The notes: generated from the sequence alone by a model not told the origin. 64,000 nt of DNA from Corticicoccus populi (GCF_042686195.1 NZ_JBHUOQ010000001.1:372001-436000); one strand, 5' to 3'. Positions 26,226 to 34,834 are shown, numbered from the stretch's first letter. A program made the numbers and translations.

Positions 26226-26495
26226 ATGAATCAATATGATTTAATTAATGGATGGAAATTAGAAATAAATGTATTCCCTTTTAAGGTTTTAAAGAATGAC
26301 GGTATTTTTGCAATATACCATTTGAAGGAAGGTGCTATATCAGGAATGATTGAATTTAAGAATGATGATGTTTTCAAAACTTCTTTAATTGCTTGGGAAT
26401 ATGATATAGAAATTGATGCGAAAAACAAAATAATTCATCTAGTCTACACCGCTGAAAAATTAGCTGAAGAAGAGATGTTAGAACAATTAGATTAA
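26226..26495 (+). CDS. Hypothetical protein near the prophage right end
   Basis: The 89-residue product starts at ATG 26226 after GAGGTG and has its own terminator. It is a small soluble mixed alpha-beta protein with an acidic C-terminus (AEKLAEEEMLEQLD). I do not recognise a family. A TATAAA-type -10 lies upstream near 26189, so it may be transcribed separately from the late genes, as phage cargo genes are. Confidence 0.6.
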   Translation: MNQYDLINGWKLEINVFPFKVLKNDGIFAIYHLKEGAISGMIEFKNDDVFKTSLIAWEYDIEIDAKNKIIHLVYTAEKLAEEEMLEQLD

Positions 26496-26508
26496 TATAG
26501 GTATATTG

Positions 26509-26540
26509 AAGCTTACACTTTAGTAAGCTTTTTTATTTTT
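26509..26540 (+). terminator. Terminator after the last prophage gene
   Basis: AAGCTTAC (26509-26516) pairs with GTAAGCTT (26523-26530), followed by TTTTATTTTTT. Confidence 0.8.
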
Positions 26541-26774
26541 TAGAATATATTTAAGTATAGAGTATACCTAAATTAAAAAGGCTTGGGAGAGGTGAGGATG
26601 GTATTGTCAAAAGAGTATATTTAGACATATATAATAGTAGAAACTTGTTGACAAAACGTTACTCAGGAAGGTAAAATTTATACAAATGGAAAAGTAAGAA
26701 TACTTTTTTTCCTCTGAGAACACTATAAGTTAGGCTTTTAAGACTATCTACATACCTCTTGCTTTTAGTAAAAA
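26541..26774. other. Non-coding prophage end, candidate attachment arm
   Basis: These 234 bases hold no credible gene. A promoter-like TTGACA (26648-26653) and TAAAAT (26672-26677), 18 bases apart, point towards the chromosome. The stretch ends at a TAA directly before the hemL-like piece. It is where the integrase arm sites would be expected. Confidence 0.4.
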
Positions 26775-26873
26775 ATGTCATCGTTCTTATCTACGAAACA
26801 TACTGAAGCAGATATTCAGGACACTTTAAATGCATTTAGAAATGCGTTAGCGAGAATTAAAGAAAATTCATAA
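26775..26873 (+). pseudogene. hemL: Displaced 3' end of hemL at the right attachment site (attR)
   Basis: The 32 codons read MSSFLSTKHTEADI and on to a helical end with FRNALARIKENS. FLSTxHTxxDIxxT is the C-terminal signature of glutamate-1-semialdehyde aminotransferase as I know it. There is no ribosome-binding site, an in-frame TAA stands just before it (26769-26771), and the rest of the enzyme is missing. In S. aureus hemL lies a short way from valS-folC, and valS-folC follow here. The simplest reading is that the phage inserted at the 3' end of hemL, bringing a substitute end at attL and leaving this remnant at attR. Confidence 0.72.
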
Positions 26874-26880
26874 AAAATAC

Positions 26881-26908
26881 TTCATGAAGTGCTGAATATG
26901 TGTATAAT
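26881..26908 (+). promoter_or_regulatory. Promoter of the cytochrome c gene
   Basis: TATAAT at 26903-26908 is preceded by TTCATG at 26881-26886, a weak -35 with a 16-base gap. It lies 33 bases before the start codon. Confidence 0.5.
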
Positions 26909-26940
26909 AGTTAGTGAAATAGAATATGGGGGGCGTAGAT

Positions 26941-27453
26941 ATGAGCGATGAAAAGCGCTTTGAAAATGGCAGCGAAGAGGGACGAACGTACGTCGATGGT
27001 CAACCTCGCGAAATTAAAAGTAAAAATGAAAAAGAAGATCATGCCAAAAATCCACTTGTATGGGTAATTCCGGTTATGATTGTAATTTTAATTGTGCCGT
27101 TGTTGATTTTTCACCTTGGAAATGATGATCATGAAGGTGAAGATGAGGCAGCAACTGAAGAATCTTCAGATGAAGGCGGAGAAGAAAGTGCTGAAGGTGA
27201 AGAGTCAGGTGAAGAATCTGAAGCTTCATCCGGTGATGCGGATGCTGAAGGTATCGCGCGTGACAACTGTGCATCATGTCATGGTGAAGATTTCAGCGGC
27301 GGAATGGGTCCGGCACTTGCAGGGACATCACTTGCAGAAGATGAGTTTCATGACATTGTAAGAAATGGACAAGGTTCCATGCCTGCATTTAGTGAAGATC
27401 AGCTTTCAGATGATGACATTACTGCATTATACGGCTTTTTCGGTGAACAATAA
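26941..27453 (+). CDS. Membrane-anchored c-type cytochrome
   Basis: The 170-residue product has a cytoplasmic N-terminus, one membrane anchor (~42-62, WVIPVMIVILIVPLLIFHL) and a long acidic, Ser/Glu-rich linker (~65-105). The haem domain follows, with CASCH (~114-118) and a likely axial methionine in GSMPAF (~150). It is built like the small cytochromes c-550/c-551 of Bacillus and would carry electrons outside the membrane to an oxidase. The ATG at 26941 is chosen because GGGGGG at 26928-26933 is the ribosome-binding site; an upstream ATG overlaps it. S. aureus lacks such proteins, so this helps place the host. Confidence 0.88.
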   Translation: MSDEKRFENGSEEGRTYVDGQPREIKSKNEKEDHAKNPLVWVIPVMIVILIVPLLIFHLGNDDHEGEDEAATEESSDEGGEESAEGEESGEESEASSGDADAEGIARDNCASCHGEDFSGGMGPALAGTSLAEDEFHDIVRNGQGSMPAFSEDQLSDDDITALYGFFGEQ

Positions 27454-27461
27454 TTAATATA

Positions 27462-27498
27462 ATGGCGTATCTTCAATTTGAAGATGCGTCATTTTTCT
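27462..27498 (+). terminator. Terminator after the cytochrome c gene
   Basis: A 15-bp imperfect palindrome at 27462-27492 (two wobble pairs, centre TTCAATTTGAA) is followed by TTTTTCTTTT. Confidence 0.8.
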
Positions 27499-27582
27499 TT
27501 TAGAGACCTTTCTATTCATGTGTAAATAGTATACACTTAAAATAATACGAAATCCGAAATATTGATTGAAGGTTATTTTTAA

Positions 27583-28644
27583 ATGAAATATGTCCATTTA
27601 CTACTATTGATTGTCACATCTTTTGTCATCTCTTTTCTGTTATTCCGTACGGGAGTTATCCTCCCCTGGCTGTTCGGCTCCATGGCAGCGACATTTTTAT
27701 ATATCCGCTTTGTGACGCGTGATTTTTATTTTCCGAAGTGGCTCGGCAATGTTGGTGTATTTGTCATCGGCTTTGAGATCGGCACACAGTTTACGCCTGA
27801 AACGGTTCAGGAGATGGCGGGTCATGCGGTGAGCATTATTGTGATGACGCTCTGCGTGATTATTCTGAGCCTCATACTGTCTGTTTTCTTTATGAAATTA
27901 ACAGGCTGTACAGTTGAAACAGCAGTACTGTCTTCAATACCCGGTGCCTTGTCTCAAATGATATTAATGGCTGAGGAAAACAAACGGGCGGATATTCTGC
28001 TTGTGACTATTACTCAAATGTCGAGAATTGTCCTGGTGATTATTCTTGTCCCGATTATTGCACGATTTTTTCAGAGTGACACTGTGTCTGTCATCGATGA
28101 CAGTGCACCGCTTCTGACGGAAAGTTTTATTACACCGATGATTTTAATACCGGTTGCTGCAGTCGTAATCATGTACATACTGAAACGGCTGAAATTTCCT
28201 GTGCCGTTTATGCTCGGCCCGATCATTGCCGTGATCATCTGGAATTTAAGCACCGGCTATGATTTCTCGATGAATATTGAATTTATGTTTGCAGCACAGA
28301 TTTTGTTCGGAATTCGAATGGGCGTTCAGTTATCGTCACTTCTGAATCAACTGAACGGCCGGATGATTATTTCTATGCTGGTTCAAAATATTTTGCTCAT
28401 CATTGGAACACTGCTGCTCGTCGGCCTCTTTCAAATTTTTATGGATGTTGAGTTTAATGATTTATTTTTGAGTGCGGCACCCGGCGGAATCGGTCAGTTA
28501 ATTGTTGTTGCGGTTGAAATCGGGGCGGATGTTGCCATGATTTCAAGTTATCACATATTCCGGATCTTTTTCATTATATTAATTGTTACACCGCTTATTA
28601 ACTATATTTTAAAAAGAAGACGACAGAAACAAAATGAAACTTGA
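27583..28644 (+). CDS. AbrB-family integral membrane protein
   Basis: The 353-residue product has about ten membrane helices in two similar halves. Marks are TGVILPWLFGSM near the start, the SSIPGALSQM loop (~116-125) and its counterpart AAPGGIGQLI (~300-309). This duplicated layout is that of the AbrB membrane family (AbrB/YkvN type), which is not the DNA-binding AbrB. Reported links in the family are to ammonia or drug tolerance; the substrate is unknown. Its stop codon lies inside the -35 box of valS. Confidence 0.85.
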   Translation: MKYVHLLLLIVTSFVISFLLFRTGVILPWLFGSMAATFLYIRFVTRDFYFPKWLGNVGVFVIGFEIGTQFTPETVQEMAGHAVSIIVMTLCVIILSLILSVFFMKLTGCTVETAVLSSIPGALSQMILMAEENKRADILLVTITQMSRIVLVIILVPIIARFFQSDTVSVIDDSAPLLTESFITPMILIPVAAVVIMYILKRLKFPVPFMLGPIIAVIIWNLSTGYDFSMNIEFMFAAQILFGIRMGVQLSSLLNQLNGRMIISMLVQNILLIIGTLLLVGLFQIFMDVEFNDLFLSAAPGGIGQLIVVAVEIGADVAMISSYHIFRIFFIILIVTPLINYILKRRRQKQNET

Positions 28645-28669
28645 CAGATTTTTATAGTTTGATTACTAT
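28641..28669 (+). promoter_or_regulatory. Promoter of valS
   Basis: A perfect TTGACA (28641-28646) is followed after 17 bases by TACTAT (28664-28669). The -35 box overlaps the TGA stop of the upstream gene. Confidence 0.8.
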
Positions 28670-28675
28670 AAATTT

Positions 28676-28916
28676 AATGAAATATATTAAAGTACAGAAG
28701 ATTAGCTTGAATTTGGCGTGAAGAGAGTATGTGGCTGGTGAAAACATACCGGAAATTTAAGTGAAAGTAATCTGTAAACAATTTAACTTGAAATCATTCA
28801 GTAGGGTTAAACGTTTTATATGCGTTAAATATATGAAGAGTGGCAGTATTTTACTGCCAAATTTAGGTGGTACCGCGGAACTCCCGTCCTATGTATAGGA
28901 TTCGGGGGTTTTTATT
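28676..28916 (+). promoter_or_regulatory. T-box riboswitch leader of valS
   Basis: The leader senses uncharged tRNA and lets transcription of valS go on when valine is short. The T-box sequence TGGTACCGCG is at 28868-28877. Terminator arms at 28879-28893 and 28896-28910 are followed by TTTTTATTTT. A long Stem I region, closed by TACAG...GATTA with TAATCTGTA, fills the first half. A GTG and a GTA, both valine codons, lie next to the 3' side of Stem I near 28768-28778. I could not decide which is the specifier. Confidence 0.93.
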
Positions 28917-28937
28917 TTGAAGAAAAGGAGTGGTTTG

Positions 28938-31568
28938 ATGGAAATGCCCAAAAAATATCATCCACAAAGTGTAGAAGAAGGAAAATATAAAAAATGGCTG
29001 GAGGCAGGGAGCTTTAAATCTGACGCAGCAAGTGATAAAGAACCGTTCAGTATTGTCATACCGCCGCCGAATGTAACAGGGAAACTGCATCTTGGACATG
29101 CATGGGATACAACACTACAGGATATTATTACCCGGATGAAGCGGATGCAGGGATATGAAGTACTTTATCTTCCTGGAATGGATCATGCGGGAATTGCTAC
29201 ACAGGCAAAAGTGGATGCACGTCTCCGCGAAGAGGGGATTAACCGCCATGATATCGGCCGTGAGAAATTCCTCGAACATTCGTGGAACTGGAAAGAAGAA
29301 TATGCAGATTTCATCCGCAGTCAGTGGGCGAAGCTCGGCCTCGGTCTTGATTATGATAAAGAACGTTTTACTTTGGATGAAGGGCTCTCTAAAGCAGTGC
29401 GGAAAGTGTTTGTTGACATGTATAATAAGGGTCTGATTTATAGAGGTGAGTATATTATCAACTGGGATCCTGCAACACAGACTGCCTTATCGGATATTGA
29501 AGTGATACACAAGGAAATTGAAGGTAAGTTTTATCATGTGAAATATCCGCTTGAGGACGGCTCCGGCTTCCTTGAAATCGCAACAACACGTCCTGAAACG
29601 ATGCTCGGTGATACTGCAGTGGTGGTTCATCCGGATGATGAACGCTATCAGAATTACATTGGTAAAAAAGCAATTCTTCCTGTTATCGGCCGTGAGCTGC
29701 CGATTATTGCAGACAGTTATGTGGATAAAGAATTTGGAACAGGTGTCATGAAAGTCACACCTGCACATGACCCGAATGACTTTGAACTCGGCAACCGTCA
29801 CAACCTGGAACGGATTAATGTTATGCATCCGGATGGTTCCATTAATGCACTCGGCGGCAAATATGAAGGAATGGATCGTTTTGAATGCAGACGCGCACTG
29901 GTTAAAGATCTGGATGACGCGGGTTACATGATTGACATTGAGTCCCACGTTCATTCAGTTGGTCATTCCGAGCGCAGCAACGCAGTGGTTGAACCTTACC
30001 TGTCCACACAATGGTTTGTGAAAATGCAGCCGCTTGCTGATGAAAGTCTTTCGAACCAGAAAACAGACAACCGTATTGATTTTGTGCCTGAACGTTTTGA
30101 AGGAACATTTAATACATGGATGGAAAATATACGTGACTGGTGTATTTCAAGACAGTTGTGGTGGGGGCACCAGATTCCTGCATGGTACCATAAAGAAACC
30201 GGTGAAATGTATGTAGGTATGGAAGCACCTGAAGATGTTGAAAACTGGGTACAGGATGAAGATGTTCTTGATACATGGTTCTCAAGTGCACTCTGGCCGT
30301 TTTCAACAATGGGCTGGCCGGAAGAAGCGGATGATTTGAAAAAATTCTTCCCGACAAATGTACTGGTAACCGGCTATGATATTATTTTCTTCTGGGTGGC
30401 ACGGATGATCTTCTCATCACTTGAACATACCGGGGAAAAACCGTTTGATGATGTGCTCTTGCACGGTCTTGTCCGTGATGATCAGAACAGAAAAATGTCG
30501 AAATCCCTCGGCAACGGTGTGGATCCGATGGATGTCATTGAGAAGTATGGTGCAGATGCACTGAGATACTTCCTGTCTACAGGTACAACACCGGGGCAGG
30601 ATCTGCGTTACTCCGATGAAAAAGTAGAGTCCGTATGGAACTTTATTAATAAAATCTGGAACGCATCAAGGTTCAGCCTGATGAATATCGGTGAAGATTT
30701 TAAAATGGGGGATATTAATTTAGAAGGAGATAAATCTCTTGCTGATGAATGGATTCTGACCCGTTTAAATGACACAATTGAAAATGTGACGCGTTTGTCA
30801 GAGCAGTATGAATTTGGCGAAGTCGGCCGTATATTGTATAATTTTATCTGGGACGAGTTCTGTGACTGGTATATCGAAATGGCGAAGGTACCGATGCTTG
30901 AAGGTACAGACGAAGAAAAGCATATGACACGTTCTGTTCTGTTGTATACACTGGATAAGACAATGAAAATGCTTCATCCGTTTATGCCGTTTGTAACAGA
31001 GGAAATTTATCAGTCCATTGAAAGCAACCGGACGATTGTAACCAGTGAGTGGCCGTCTGTCGATGAGACTTTGATTTATCCGCAGGCAACCAATGACATG
31101 GCACTGCTGGTTGAAATTATTAAATCAATCCGTCAGACACGAAATGAAGTGAATACACCGCTGTCTAAAGAAATCAATATTAATATTGAAGTGAAGGATG
31201 ATAAGAAGCGTGAATCTGTCAGCAAAAACAGACATTATTTAGAGCGCTTCTGTAATCCGAAAACACTTGATATAAAAAGCAATATTGAAGCAGGCGACGA
31301 CGATAAGACGGATGTTGTGAGCGGTGCAACGATTGTTCTGCCATTGTCAGGTCTGATTAATAAAGAAGCAGAGATTGAAAGACTGAATACTTCTCTTGAA
31401 AAGCTTGAAGGTGAGTTGAAACGTGTCGAAGGTAAATTATCAAACGAGCGTTTTGTAAGTAATGCACCTGAAGCTGTGGTTCAAAAAGAGAAAGAAAAGA
31501 AAGAGAAATATCAGCTGCAGTATGAAGAAGTTAAATCAAGATTGGAACATTTAAAGGGGATGGATTAA
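28938..31568 (+). CDS. valS: Valyl-tRNA synthetase
   Basis: The enzyme charges tRNA-Val with valine and edits mischarged threonine. The 876-residue product shows PPPNVTGKLHLGH (HIGH motif at 51-54), the CP1 editing domain (~190-350), KMSKS at ~519-523, the anticodon-binding domain (~600-750), and the C-terminal coiled coil typical of bacterial ValS (~810-876). ATG 28938 is chosen, with AAAAGGAG upstream; a TTG at 28917 sits before that site. It is controlled by the T-box leader and forms a tight pair with folC (3-base gap). Confidence 0.98.
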   Translation: MEMPKKYHPQSVEEGKYKKWLEAGSFKSDAASDKEPFSIVIPPPNVTGKLHLGHAWDTTLQDIITRMKRMQGYEVLYLPGMDHAGIATQAKVDARLREEGINRHDIGREKFLEHSWNWKEEYADFIRSQWAKLGLGLDYDKERFTLDEGLSKAVRKVFVDMYNKGLIYRGEYIINWDPATQTALSDIEVIHKEIEGKFYHVKYPLEDGSGFLEIATTRPETMLGDTAVVVHPDDERYQNYIGKKAILPVIGRELPIIADSYVDKEFGTGVMKVTPAHDPNDFELGNRHNLERINVMHPDGSINALGGKYEGMDRFECRRALVKDLDDAGYMIDIESHVHSVGHSERSNAVVEPYLSTQWFVKMQPLADESLSNQKTDNRIDFVPERFEGTFNTWMENIRDWCISRQLWWGHQIPAWYHKETGEMYVGMEAPEDVENWVQDEDVLDTWFSSALWPFSTMGWPEEADDLKKFFPTNVLVTGYDIIFFWVARMIFSSLEHTGEKPFDDVLLHGLVRDDQNRKMSKSLGNGVDPMDVIEKYGADALRYFLSTGTTPGQDLRYSDEKVESVWNFINKIWNASRFSLMNIGEDFKMGDINLEGDKSLADEWILTRLNDTIENVTRLSEQYEFGEVGRILYNFIWDEFCDWYIEMAKVPMLEGTDEEKHMTRSVLLYTLDKTMKMLHPFMPFVTEEIYQSIESNRTIVTSEWPSVDETLIYPQATNDMALLVEIIKSIRQTRNEVNTPLSKEININIEVKDDKKRESVSKNRHYLERFCNPKTLDIKSNIEAGDDDKTDVVSGATIVLPLSGLINKEAEIERLNTSLEKLEGELKRVEGKLSNERFVSNAPEAVVQKEKEKKEKYQLQYEEVKSRLEHLKGMD

Positions 31569-31571
31569 GTC

Positions 31572-32846
31572 ATGAACTATGACGAAAGTTTGGCTTGGAT
31601 TCATGGACGGATTAAGTTCGGAATTAAACCGGGAGTAAAGCGCATGGAATGGATGCTTCAGAGACTGAACCATCCGGAAAGAAACATTAAGGGGATTCAT
31701 GTCGTGGGTACGAACGGAAAAGGCTCAACAGTAAGTTATTTAAGAAATGGATTAAATGCAAACAATTATACTGTAGGGACATTTACGTCTCCATACATTG
31801 AAACATTCAATGAACGTATTTCTCTTGACGGCCGGCCGATTTCTGATGAGGCAATTGCAGAAATCGCTGATATTGTGCGTCCGGTCAGTGAAGACATGGA
31901 AACAGAAACAGATCTCGGTACAGCAACGGAATTCGAAATTATTACGATGATGATGTTTGTATATTTCGGCCGGGTGCAGCCGGTGGATTTTGTTGTTGTT
32001 GAAGCGGGTCTTGGTGCCACGCATGATTCAACGAACGTATTTAATCCTGTGATGACAGTATTGACAAGTATTGGACTGGATCATACTGACATTCTCGGAG
32101 ATACACTGCTTGATATTACAAAAGATAAATCAGGCGTGATTAAAAGCGGTGTGCCGCTCGTATTTAACGTGCATGATGAGCGTTCTAAAGATTATGTGTA
32201 TAAAAGACTTGAAGAAAAAGGGTCGCTGGGCATGGCTTTGAATGCAGAAATCACCATCCGTTCTAAAAACGGTGAGTTTGACTATCAGTATAAGCACTAT
32301 GATTTTGAAAATATTGTACTTTCAATGATCGGGGATCATCAAAAAGAAAATGCAGCACTCGCAATTACTGCACTGTTGGATATGTGTGAGCGGGAATTGA
32401 TTGATATTGATGTCAATAAAACGATTGAAGCTGTGGAAGATACTACATGGTCCGGCCGTATTGAAAAAATCAGCGAAAATCCGTTAATTATTCTGGACGG
32501 TGCCCATAATCAGGAAGCGGTGGAGGCCCTCGTTAAGACGATGGAAACATATTACGGTGACAGAAAGATTACTGTGTTATTTTCTGCAGTCAAAGGCAAA
32601 CCGCTCGGCAGTATGACAGACCGTCTTTCTGAAATCGCGGATGAATTTGTTGTGACGGAGTTTAATTTCTTTAAAGCGATGTCTGCGGACGATATTTACA
32701 AAGAGGTCAGACATACTGAGAAGCGTAAAGTGGACGATTTCATAGAGTACATTGACACGTTCAGCGGAGATGTTCTGCTTGTAACCGGAAGTCTTTATTT
32801 TATCAGTGACGTCAAACAGCACTTTAATCAATTAAATATTACGTGA
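31572..32846 (+). CDS. folC: Folylpolyglutamate synthase / dihydrofolate synthase
   Basis: The enzyme adds L-Glu to dihydropteroate and then to reduced folates, keeping them in the cell. The 424-residue product shows the P-loop VGTNGKGST (~42-50), the FTSPYIETFNERI region, GLDHTDILG (Mg/folate region, ~170) and DGAHN (~310), as in Mur-ligase-like FolC. The valS-folC order is conserved in Firmicutes and both genes probably share the T-box-controlled transcript. Confidence 0.95.
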   Translation: MNYDESLAWIHGRIKFGIKPGVKRMEWMLQRLNHPERNIKGIHVVGTNGKGSTVSYLRNGLNANNYTVGTFTSPYIETFNERISLDGRPISDEAIAEIADIVRPVSEDMETETDLGTATEFEIITMMMFVYFGRVQPVDFVVVEAGLGATHDSTNVFNPVMTVLTSIGLDHTDILGDTLLDITKDKSGVIKSGVPLVFNVHDERSKDYVYKRLEEKGSLGMALNAEITIRSKNGEFDYQYKHYDFENIVLSMIGDHQKENAALAITALLDMCERELIDIDVNKTIEAVEDTTWSGRIEKISENPLIILDGAHNQEAVEALVKTMETYYGDRKITVLFSAVKGKPLGSMTDRLSEIADEFVVTEFNFFKAMSADDIYKEVRHTEKRKVDDFIEYIDTFSGDVLLVTGSLYFISDVKQHFNQLNIT

Positions 32847-32850
32847 ATAA

Positions 32851-32893
32851 AATACCTCTGTAACTGAGCAATCAGGTGCAGAGGTATTTTTGT
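32851..32893 (+). terminator. Terminator after folC
   Basis: AATACCTCTG (32851-32860) pairs with CAGAGGTATT (32879-32888), followed by TTTTGT. Confidence 0.85.
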
Positions 32894-32925
32894 ATTGAAT
32901 ATACATTACTAAATTTTAATTTTTT

Positions 32926-32964
32926 CTGACAAAAACGATTGTTTATGTATATAATGGTATACAT
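32926..32964 (+). promoter_or_regulatory. Promoter with overlapping inverted repeat before the YfcC-like gene
   Basis: CTGACA (32926-32931) and TATAAT (32950-32955) form a promoter with an 18-base gap. ATGTATA (32945-32951) and TATACAT (32958-32964) form a dyad over the -10 box, a place where a repressor would block RNA polymerase. Confidence 0.5.
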
Positions 32965-32985
32965 ATTAAATTTGGAGTGGTTATT

Positions 32986-34395
32986 ATGGCAGATTATAAA
33001 AAAGATCCAAGGGATATAAGCAGCAGGTTTCCGCATACTTATGCAATTCTGCTTGCAGTGGTTATTATTGGTGCGGCACTCAGTTACATAATACCTGCCG
33101 GGGAATATGACAGGGTGGAACAGGGAGAACGTACAGTGGTTGTCAACGGTTCGTATGAACAGGTGGCACAAGATCCGGTATCAATATTCGAACTTTTCAT
33201 GTCTATTCCTACAGGATTGATTGAAGTGGCAGACATTATTTTTTACGTATTCTTAATCGGCGGTGCATTTGGCGTGATACGAGCGACAGGTGCAATTGAG
33301 GCGATGGTGCAGAAAATAATGACAAGTATGCAGGGAAATGAGAAGTTAATGATTCCGGTAATCATGACTGTATTTTCAATTTTAGGATTTACAACCGGAA
33401 TGTCTGAAGAAGCTATTATATTTGTGCCGATTGGTATTGTTCTTGCAGTAGCACTCGGATATGATGCAATGGTTGGTACGGCAATGGTAACACTGGGTGC
33501 TGCATCCGGTTTTATCGGTGGTATGTTTAATCCATTTACAGTTGGTGTGGCACATACTTTAGCCGAACTCCCGATTTTCTCAGGTGCGTTATTTAGAAGC
33601 GTCGTATACGTATTTGTACTTGGTGCAGCCATACTGTATGTGATGCACTATGCGAAAAAGGTAAAGAATAATGAAAAGGCAAGTTTGATATACGAAGAGA
33701 ATCAGCGCGGACAGATTAACTTTACAGCAGATGTCATGGAATTTGATGCTTTGAAGAAAAGACACGTTGCAATTTTGACAGTATTTGCACTCGGTGTCGG
33801 TGTTAATATTTACGGTATATTTGTCCACGAGTGGTTTATTACAGAAATGGCTGCGAACTTCTTTGTTGTTGGTATGGTGGCAGGATTAGTTGCCCGCATG
33901 AGAATTAACGACATATTTGACGCGTTTATCGAAGGTATGAAGCTGGTGGTATTTGGTGCGATTATTATCGGTTTTGCCCGTGCAATACTGGTTGTTTTGG
34001 AATCCGGTATTATTATTGATACAATCATATATTCAATGAGTGGTGCACTGGATATGATACCAAATGCTTTAACTGCACTTGGCATGTTAGTGATTCAAGT
34101 TATTATTAATTTCTTTATCCCGTCAGGATCCGGGCAGGCAGTAACAACAATGCCTGTAATGATACCAATTGCGGATCTTCAGGAAATGCCGAGACAGGTT
34201 GCGGTGCTTGCCTTCCAGTACGGAGATGCGATTACGAATACGATTATTCCGACGTCTGCGTCTTTAATGGGCGTTCTTGCAGTTGCCGGAATTCCATATT
34301 TAAAATGGGTGAAGTTTGTGTGGAAAATCACTGTTATCTGGCTTTTAATTGCAGCAGTCGGATTAGTGGCTGCAACGCTTATCAATCTTCAGTAA
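32986..34395 (+). CDS. YfcC-family carrier (putative basic amino acid / C4-dicarboxylate type)
   Basis: The 469-residue product has about 12 membrane helices. FPHTYAILLAVVIIGAALSYIIPAGEYDR near the start (shown by its key PAGEYDR), TTGMSEEAIIF (~140-150) and the second-half motif NFFIPSGSGQA (~365-375) mark the YfcC/ArcD-like family of the ion transporter superfamily. Members move arginine/ornithine or peptides, but the substrate here is unknown. ATG 32986 follows TTTGGAGTGG; GTG 32977 is inside that site. Confidence 0.85.
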   Translation: MADYKKDPRDISSRFPHTYAILLAVVIIGAALSYIIPAGEYDRVEQGERTVVVNGSYEQVAQDPVSIFELFMSIPTGLIEVADIIFYVFLIGGAFGVIRATGAIEAMVQKIMTSMQGNEKLMIPVIMTVFSILGFTTGMSEEAIIFVPIGIVLAVALGYDAMVGTAMVTLGAASGFIGGMFNPFTVGVAHTLAELPIFSGALFRSVVYVFVLGAAILYVMHYAKKVKNNEKASLIYEENQRGQINFTADVMEFDALKKRHVAILTVFALGVGVNIYGIFVHEWFITEMAANFFVVGMVAGLVARMRINDIFDAFIEGMKLVVFGAIIIGFARAILVVLESGIIIDTIIYSMSGALDMIPNALTALGMLVIQVIINFFIPSGSGQAVTTMPVMIPIADLQEMPRQVAVLAFQYGDAITNTIIPTSASLMGVLAVAGIPYLKWVKFVWKITVIWLLIAAVGLVAATLINLQ

Positions 34396-34416
34396 GTTAT
34401 ATAATGACAAACAAAT

Positions 34417-34452
34417 GAGCAGATACCCAAACTTCTGGGGTCTGCTCTTTTG
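34417..34452. terminator. Terminator between the YfcC-like gene and mscL
   Basis: GAGCAGA (34417-34423) pairs with TCTGCTC (34441-34447), with inner CCC/GGG pairing and a T-run on the plus strand. The convergent mscL gene ends just beyond it. Confidence 0.75.
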
Positions 34453-34459
34453 TTTTATC

Positions 34460-34834
34460 TTATAATGGTTTTTGATTATCTTTCTCCACCAGAGCATCTC
34501 TGATTTCCCGGAGAAGTACAAGCTGTTCATCTTCGACATCTTCTTCAATGAACCGGTTTCTCGTTAGTTTATTTGCAAGTTTAACAAATAAAAAGACTGC
34601 AGCACCGACAATGATGAAATCAATAATTGACTGAATGAAAACACCGTATGTAATGCCCATATACTCCCAGCTGGAGGTGAAGTCTGTATCTCCGAACAAT
34701 AAAGCGACCGCAGGCATAATGATATTTTCTACAAGTGCTGTAACGATTTTGCCGAAAGCAGCACCGATCACGACTGCGACTGCCAGATTTAAAACATTCC
34801 CCTGCATTAGAAATTCTTTAAACTCTTTCCACAA
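34460..34834 (-). CDS. mscL: Large-conductance mechanosensitive channel
   Basis: The pentameric channel opens under membrane tension to release solutes on osmotic downshock. The 124-residue product shows the N-terminal amphipathic WKEFKEFLMQGN, TM1 with NLAVAVVIGAAFGKIV (~14-29), the GVFIQSIIDFIIVGAAVFLFVK TM2 region, and the charged C-terminal helix. I chose the TTG at 34834-34832, because AGGAGGTGA lies just upstream and the N-terminus then lines up with S. aureus MscL. The longer GTG start would overlap the ribosome-binding site. Confidence 0.95.
   Translation of the reverse strand: MWKEFKEFLMQGNVLNLAVAVVIGAAFGKIVTALVENIIMPAVALLFGDTDFTSSWEYMGITYGVFIQSIIDFIIVGAAVFLFVKLANKLTRNRFIEEDVEDEQLVLLREIRDALVEKDNQKPL

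Larger units (their letters stand above)
1..26790. mobile_element. Siphovirus prophage, late region and right end (left end outside window)
   Basis: The gene order terS-terL-portal-protease-capsid-connectors-major tail-chaperone-tape measure-Dit-tail endopeptidase-holin-amidase is that of an HK97-like, long-tailed temperate phage of Gram-positive bacteria. All structural genes are on the plus strand and closely packed, often with overlapping start and stop codons. The base composition is visibly more AT-rich than the host genes after 26.9 kb. The right boundary is set near 26,775 because a piece reading as the C-terminus of HemL begins there, right after an in-frame stop. The early, lysogeny and integrase genes are not in this window, so the left attachment site cannot be seen. 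The genes look intact, so the late module could be functional. Confidence 0.93.

Noticed and set aside
26647..26700. TTGACA/TAAAAT promoter near attR driving a gene
   Set aside because: No open frame of useful length follows before the host cytochrome c promoter, so I only note it as a possible promoter.
31752..32024. Overlapping minus-strand frames in folC, valS, acnA and fem genes
   Set aside because: They are shadows of long conserved plus-strand genes, with no ribosome-binding sites and no recognisable domains.
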